A stretch of 16,376 bases of DNA from positions 1 through 16,376 of the forward strand of contig CALFEW010000469.1 in the NCBI GenBank assembly GCA_937958365.1, in the 5' to 3' direction. The notes beneath the pieces are model-generated. The model made no database searches and had not been told where the DNA came from. It was given only the letters and a program-made list of their open reading frames with translations. The translations under genes and the position numbers were made by a program. Of the stretch, positions 13,509-16,376 are shown in pieces. Origin of the DNA: an uncultured Chloroflexota bacterium. GTDB lineage: Bacteria; Chloroflexota; Anaerolineae; Promineifilales; Promineifilaceae. The stretch's first letter is position 1. The number at the start of each line of letters is the position of its first letter.

Positions 13509-14456
13509 ATGAGCAAGAGGCTGTTGATTTTACGGATGGGGTGGGTCGTGTTGCTGATTGGGCTGCTGGCTGCCTGCGGCGCGGAACCCGACGTCCCGCC
13601 GACGGCCGTTGGCCGCAATGGTCTCCCCGTCGCGCCGGAATTCCTCGATTTTTACAATGAAAACGGCGAGCGGCGTCTGCTGGGCGACCCGATTTCCGAA
13701 CCGTTTGTCGCTGAGGAAAACGGCCGTACCCTGCAATATTTCCAAAACGTCCGCCTGGAATACGACGCCGCTGCCGGTCAGGTAGTCATCACGCCGCTGG
13801 GCGAATGGGCGCTGGCGGGGCTGCGTGAACAGGTTCTTGCGCCCATGCCCACGGACAGTCCGGCGCGCGCCTTCGCCGACACCCAGTACACAGTCCAGGA
13901 TGAATTTCTTACCTTTTACAACGAACACAACGGGGAAACGCTGCTCGGCCCGCCCATTTCGCCCCAGTTGAACGTAGACGACTTGCGTGTGCAATATTTT
14001 GCCAACGGCCGTCTCGAATGGCGTCCCGAATCCCCCACCGACCTGCGCGTGCAGCTAAGTCCCTTAGGCCAGGCCCACTTCGACAATGAAATGCGCTTCA
14101 CTTACCAGGAAAACCGCGACGCCCGTCCCGTATCTTCCGCCGGCGTCAGCGCCGTCAATGTAGACGCCTACGTCCAGGCTCCCATTCTCTATAACGGTGA
14201 AGACCAGGTTTTATACGTCACCACACAAACGCCGGGCGGCGACCCGGTGACGGGGTTAATGGTGGACCTGACCCTATCCTATGGCGACGTGACGGAAACG
14301 ATGGCTTTGGGTCTGACGAATGACAACGGCCAGATTACTTTCCCGCTCACCATCAGCGTGCCACCAGGCGAACAAGTCATTCTCCACCTGCAAGCCAGAG
14401 GCAGCGACGGCCGTATCCTCGGCGAAACGGTTCTGACGTATAAGACCTGGTGGTAA
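13509..14456 (+). CDS. Lipoprotein with two FYN..GxPIS..QYF repeats and a C-terminal Ig-like domain
   Basis: A 315-residue predicted lipoprotein of unknown function. The signal peptide has a lipobox LAA before C23 (LIGLLAACGAEP). Two tandem repeats of about 60 residues follow: the first at 41-100 (EFLDFYNENGERRLLGDPIS, QYFQNVRLEY, ITPLGEW), the second at 129-190 (EFLTFYNEHNGETLLGPPIS, QYFANGRLEW, LSPLGQ). I have the impression that this repeat recurs in extracellular Chloroflexota proteins; its role is not known to me. Residues from about 215 form a beta-rich, Ig- or macroglobulin-like domain (VDAYVQAPILYNGEDQVLYV, then LGLTNDNGQITFPLTIS). It probably faces the outside of the cell and may bind polymers or proteins. 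It lies 26 bases after rsgA, probably in the same transcript. Start is ATG 13509; no clear ribosome site. Confidence 0.8.
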   Translation: MSKRLLILRMGWVVLLIGLLAACGAEPDVPPTAVGRNGLPVAPEFLDFYNENGERRLLGDPISEPFVAEENGRTLQYFQNVRLEYDAAAGQVVITPLGEWALAGLREQVLAPMPTDSPARAFADTQYTVQDEFLTFYNEHNGETLLGPPISPQLNVDDLRVQYFANGRLEWRPESPTDLRVQLSPLGQAHFDNEMRFTYQENRDARPVSSAGVSAVNVDAYVQAPILYNGEDQVLYVTTQTPGGDPVTGLMVDLTLSYGDVTETMALGLTNDNGQITFPLTISVPPGEQVILHLQARGSDGRILGETVLTYKTWW

Positions 14457-14477
14457 TCGTTTTTGGGGGAACGGCCG

Positions 14478-16139
14478 TTACAACACGGCCGTCATGTACA
14501 ATCCATCCACTGCAAACCCATGCCGCGCATAATATTCCCGCGTGCCGATGGCGCTGATGACGGCGATACGGCCGTAACCCGCTGCCCGCGCCACCTCTTT
14601 CGCCTGCTCCACCAGCAGCGTGCCCAGCCCTATGTGCTGCGCCTCCCCCTGGCTTTCGTCACCGATGGGCAGAGCGGGACCATACACATGCACCTCGCGG
14701 ATCATGGCGTGGTTTGCCAACTCCGGCAGCGGATGGGGCGCGTCTCGCTGGGGCAAAGACAGCCGCAGAAAACCGGCAATGTGGTCTTCGCCGCTGACGT
14801 AGCTAAGAAAATGCTCCGTCGTCGCGTCCGTCTCATACGTTTCCATCGTCAAGCGCAAATCGTCAATCGCCAATCTTTCCCGCTTCACCTCGCGGCAGCG
14901 GATGCACTGGCAGCGCAGCCCGCGCTGCTTGATTTTTTCCTGGGCAAGCTGGCGCAAATTGGCCTTTTTGAAGCCTTCCACGACGTTGTTGGTCGGAATG
15001 TCGCGGATGATGCGCGTCAGGCGGGCATAGCGGGGCGTTTGCAGCTTGCACTGCACAAGCACGTCTACCACTTCTTCCTCGGTGTAGGGCTGGTATTCGC
15101 CGCGCTGCCAGTATTCGTACAATTCGGCGTTTTGCAGCAGCATGGTGGGGTAGATTTTCAGTTCGTCGGGATGGAGGGCGGGGTCGGACCAGAGACGGCC
15201 GTAATCCACCACGTCACTCGCCGGCGTTGCGCCGAGCAAATTGGGCATCCAATGGCCGTGAATCTTAAAACCGGCCAATCGCAGCAGGCGAAAGGCGTCG
15301 CGGGTGGCCTGGGTATCGTGGCCGCGATGGTTCAGCGCCAGCACGCGCTCGTCCATGCTCTGAATGCCCACCTGCACTTTGGTGACGCCCAGCGTGCGCA
15401 GCCAGCGCAGTTCTTCGACGGTGATATGGTCCTGGCGCGTTTCCACCACCAGCCCGACGTTACGGCGTACGGCCGTGGCGTTGATGGCCTGCGCTTCGGC
15501 CAAAGTGGCCGCTTCTACGCCATTCATGCCGTCAAAACAGCGCTTGATAAACCATTCCTGATAATCGCGCCGGTAGCTGGACCAGGTGCCGCCCAAAATC
15601 AGCAGCTCAATTTTGTCGGCGGGATGACCGATCTGCTCCAGGGCACGAATGCGTCCGGCGGTCTGGTCGTAGGGGTCGAATTTGTAGCGTTCGGCGCGGC
15701 GCGCGCCCGGTTCGTCGTGCAGGTAGCTTTTGGGCATCCGCACGTCGGTCGGGCAAAAGACGCATTGGCCGGGGCAGGGATACGGCTTGGTCAACACGGT
15801 GACGACGGTGACGCCGGACTGGCTGCGGACCGGCTTGGTTTGCAGCGCCACGCGCACGTCGGGGTCGAATTGCAGATAGCCTTGTTCGCACAACTCCTGG
15901 TAGGCTTGCAAAACCTGGCTTTTAGACAGCCAGGGCAAACCCTGGTGGATGAATTTGAGCATGGTTTGGGAGTAGGACTTGGGGGTAGACGGCCGTTTGC
16001 CTACCAATTCGGCAATGAACGCGGCCAGGAGGGCTTCACGGCCGTTTACGTCCACGGCTTCGCGCCTCGCCTGCCATTCGGCGTCGTATTCGTCTATTTC
16101 CACGATGGGAATGTAGTCGAAGGGTTTGTGTTTGGACAT
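14478..16139 (-). CDS. Elp3-like radical SAM / GNAT tRNA uridine-34 acetyltransferase
   Basis: A 553-residue protein with the Elp3 architecture. An N-terminal region (1-110, including RPSTPKSYSQTMLKF) is followed by the radical SAM core with the cluster cysteines C122, C126 and C129 (PYPCPGQCVFCPT, a Cx3Cx2C). Next come GGTWSSYRRDYQEWFIKRCFD and VETRQDHITVEELRWLRTLG, then a cysteine-rich zinc-type stretch, LRCQCIRCREV. The C-terminal GNAT domain (about 430-553) includes HIGLGTLLVEQAKEVARAAG and IGTREYYARHGF. Elp3 uses acetyl-CoA and SAM to add carboxymethyl precursors to wobble uridine of tRNA; stand-alone Elp3 occurs in some bacteria and archaea. No other Elongator subunit is present. It starts 10 bases after the HicA-type gene, implying co-transcription. 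ATG 16139 matches the usual N-terminus. Confidence 0.94.
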   Translation of the reverse strand: MSKHKPFDYIPIVEIDEYDAEWQARREAVDVNGREALLAAFIAELVGKRPSTPKSYSQTMLKFIHQGLPWLSKSQVLQAYQELCEQGYLQFDPDVRVALQTKPVRSQSGVTVVTVLTKPYPCPGQCVFCPTDVRMPKSYLHDEPGARRAERYKFDPYDQTAGRIRALEQIGHPADKIELLILGGTWSSYRRDYQEWFIKRCFDGMNGVEAATLAEAQAINATAVRRNVGLVVETRQDHITVEELRWLRTLGVTKVQVGIQSMDERVLALNHRGHDTQATRDAFRLLRLAGFKIHGHWMPNLLGATPASDVVDYGRLWSDPALHPDELKIYPTMLLQNAELYEYWQRGEYQPYTEEEVVDVLVQCKLQTPRYARLTRIIRDIPTNNVVEGFKKANLRQLAQEKIKQRGLRCQCIRCREVKRERLAIDDLRLTMETYETDATTEHFLSYVSGEDHIAGFLRLSLPQRDAPHPLPELANHAMIREVHVYGPALPIGDESQGEAQHIGLGTLLVEQAKEVARAAGYGRIAVISAIGTREYYARHGFAVDGLYMTAVL

Positions 16140-16149
16140 CAAAATTAAT

Positions 16150-16371
16150 CTAAAGGAAGCTTAAAAACTGATCCACACTCAGATCTGCCTGCCGGATGAT
16201 GGCCCGCAGCGTTCCGCGATCAAGCTGTTTATGGTTGGGCACCACAATTTGAGCAAATGGTTCATCGCGCCGCAGAATAATGTGGCTGCCTTGCTGCCTT
16301 TTAAAGTAAAAGCCCGCTTTCTCAAGGGCTTTTACGCAATCTGCTCCTGAAGTCTGGGGTAATTGGCCCAT
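16150..16371 (-). CDS. hicA: HicA-type mRNA interferase toxin (YcfA family)
   Basis: A 73-residue protein with the HicA double-stranded-RNA-binding-like fold. The first helix region reads DCVKALEKAGFYFKRQQ, the conserved GSHIILRR places catalytic His30, and VVPNHKQLDRGTLRAIIRQADLS is the standard C-terminal signature, followed by VDQFLSFL. HicA toxins cleave mRNA and are neutralised by a HicB antitoxin encoded next to them. No HicB gene lies downstream, where elp3 begins after 10 bases. On the minus strand a TGA (16374-16372) directly abuts this ATG, so an upstream hicB ending there, just outside the window, is possible but unproven. It could also be one of the solitary HicA-like proteins. 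Confidence 0.85.
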   Translation of the reverse strand: MGQLPQTSGADCVKALEKAGFYFKRQQGSHIILRRDEPFAQIVVPNHKQLDRGTLRAIIRQADLSVDQFLSFL

Positions 16372-16376
16372 TCATC

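Larger units (their letters stand above)
336..16045. repeat. Dispersed highly iterated palindrome ACGGCCGT (35 copies)
   Basis: Exact copies start at 336, 862, 1675, 1753, 1926, 1970, 2459, 2590, 4001, 4397, 4579, 5323, 5705, 5950, 6826, 7000, 7668, 8142, 9127, 9244, 9492, 12451, 12916, 13397, 13602, 13720, 14005, 14407, 14471, 14485, 14568, 15195, 15469, 15989 and 16038. Ten of them extend to the 10-bp palindrome AACGGCCGTT. Thirty-one lie in genes and four between genes. Near matches (GCGGCCGT, TCGGCCGT, ACGGCCGC) are also common. The count was made by eye and a few copies may be missed. Confidence 0.9.

Noticed and set aside
336..16045. ACGGCCGT copies as operators of a single regulator or as remnants of a mobile element
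   Set aside because: Copies lie mostly inside coding sequence, in every phase, without association with promoters or flanking duplications, which fits a genome-wide iterated motif better.
14463..16148. Plus-strand open frame of 561 codons antisense to the elp3-like gene
   Set aside because: The minus-strand protein has all Elp3 motifs. The plus-strand translation shows no recognisable domain and is rich in His, Gln and Arg, as expected for a mirror frame of a GC-rich gene.

Overview
The window looks like ordinary chromosomal DNA of a free-living bacterium, most likely a member of the Chloroflexota (Anaerolineae/Ardenticatenia-like). This is inferred from lipoproteins carrying the FYN..GxPIS..QYF repeat I associate with that phylum, the gene mix and an estimated 55-57% GC. 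No 16S rRNA or other decisive marker is present. There is no phage, IS element, CRISPR array, tRNA or rRNA. The one RNA gene is rnpB, the class A RNase P RNA. Layout, left to right: the 3' end of a cold-shock protein gene with its terminator; a stand-alone receiver-domain response regulator, convergent with and overlapping a low-molecular-weight tyrosine phosphatase gene; an inverted pair of heptanucleotide arrays; rnpB (minus); an orphan FAD-binding subunit of the molybdenum hydroxylase type; and a DUF389 membrane protein. Then comes a regulated divergent locus: a GbsR/MarR-type repressor followed by an atypical SDR (minus), an almost consensus promoter with a 22-bp operator palindrome, and a divergent EntS-like MFS exporter (plus). 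Next are a DMT/EamA permease and an alpha/beta hydrolase (both minus), a YceI-type lipoprotein (plus), and a large membrane pyrophosphatase (minus) sharing a bidirectional terminator with the YceI gene. The right part holds rsgA, apparently starting at CTG, with a repeat-containing lipoprotein behind it (plus), then an Elp3-like radical SAM/GNAT tRNA-modifying enzyme preceded by a HicA-type toxin gene (both minus). The most striking feature is not a gene. The 8-bp palindrome ACGGCCGT occurs 35 times by my hand count, about once per 470 bp, where a base-composition model predicts fewer than one. It lies in all three codon phases (encoding N/D/Y-G-R, T-A-V or R-P) and also between genes, so it behaves as a DNA-level highly iterated palindrome comparable in kind to the cyanobacterial HIP1 element. 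It is absent from the 2.6-kb pyrophosphatase gene, which instead has three one-base variants. A second layer of small repeats consists of degenerate 7-bp tandem units at gene ends: an inward-facing inverted pair next to rnpB, and ATTGAAG arrays overlapping the stop codons of the MFS and hydrolase genes. Functionally the genes are mostly housekeeping (tRNA processing and modification, ribosome assembly, energy conservation from pyrophosphate) mixed with transport and envelope functions.
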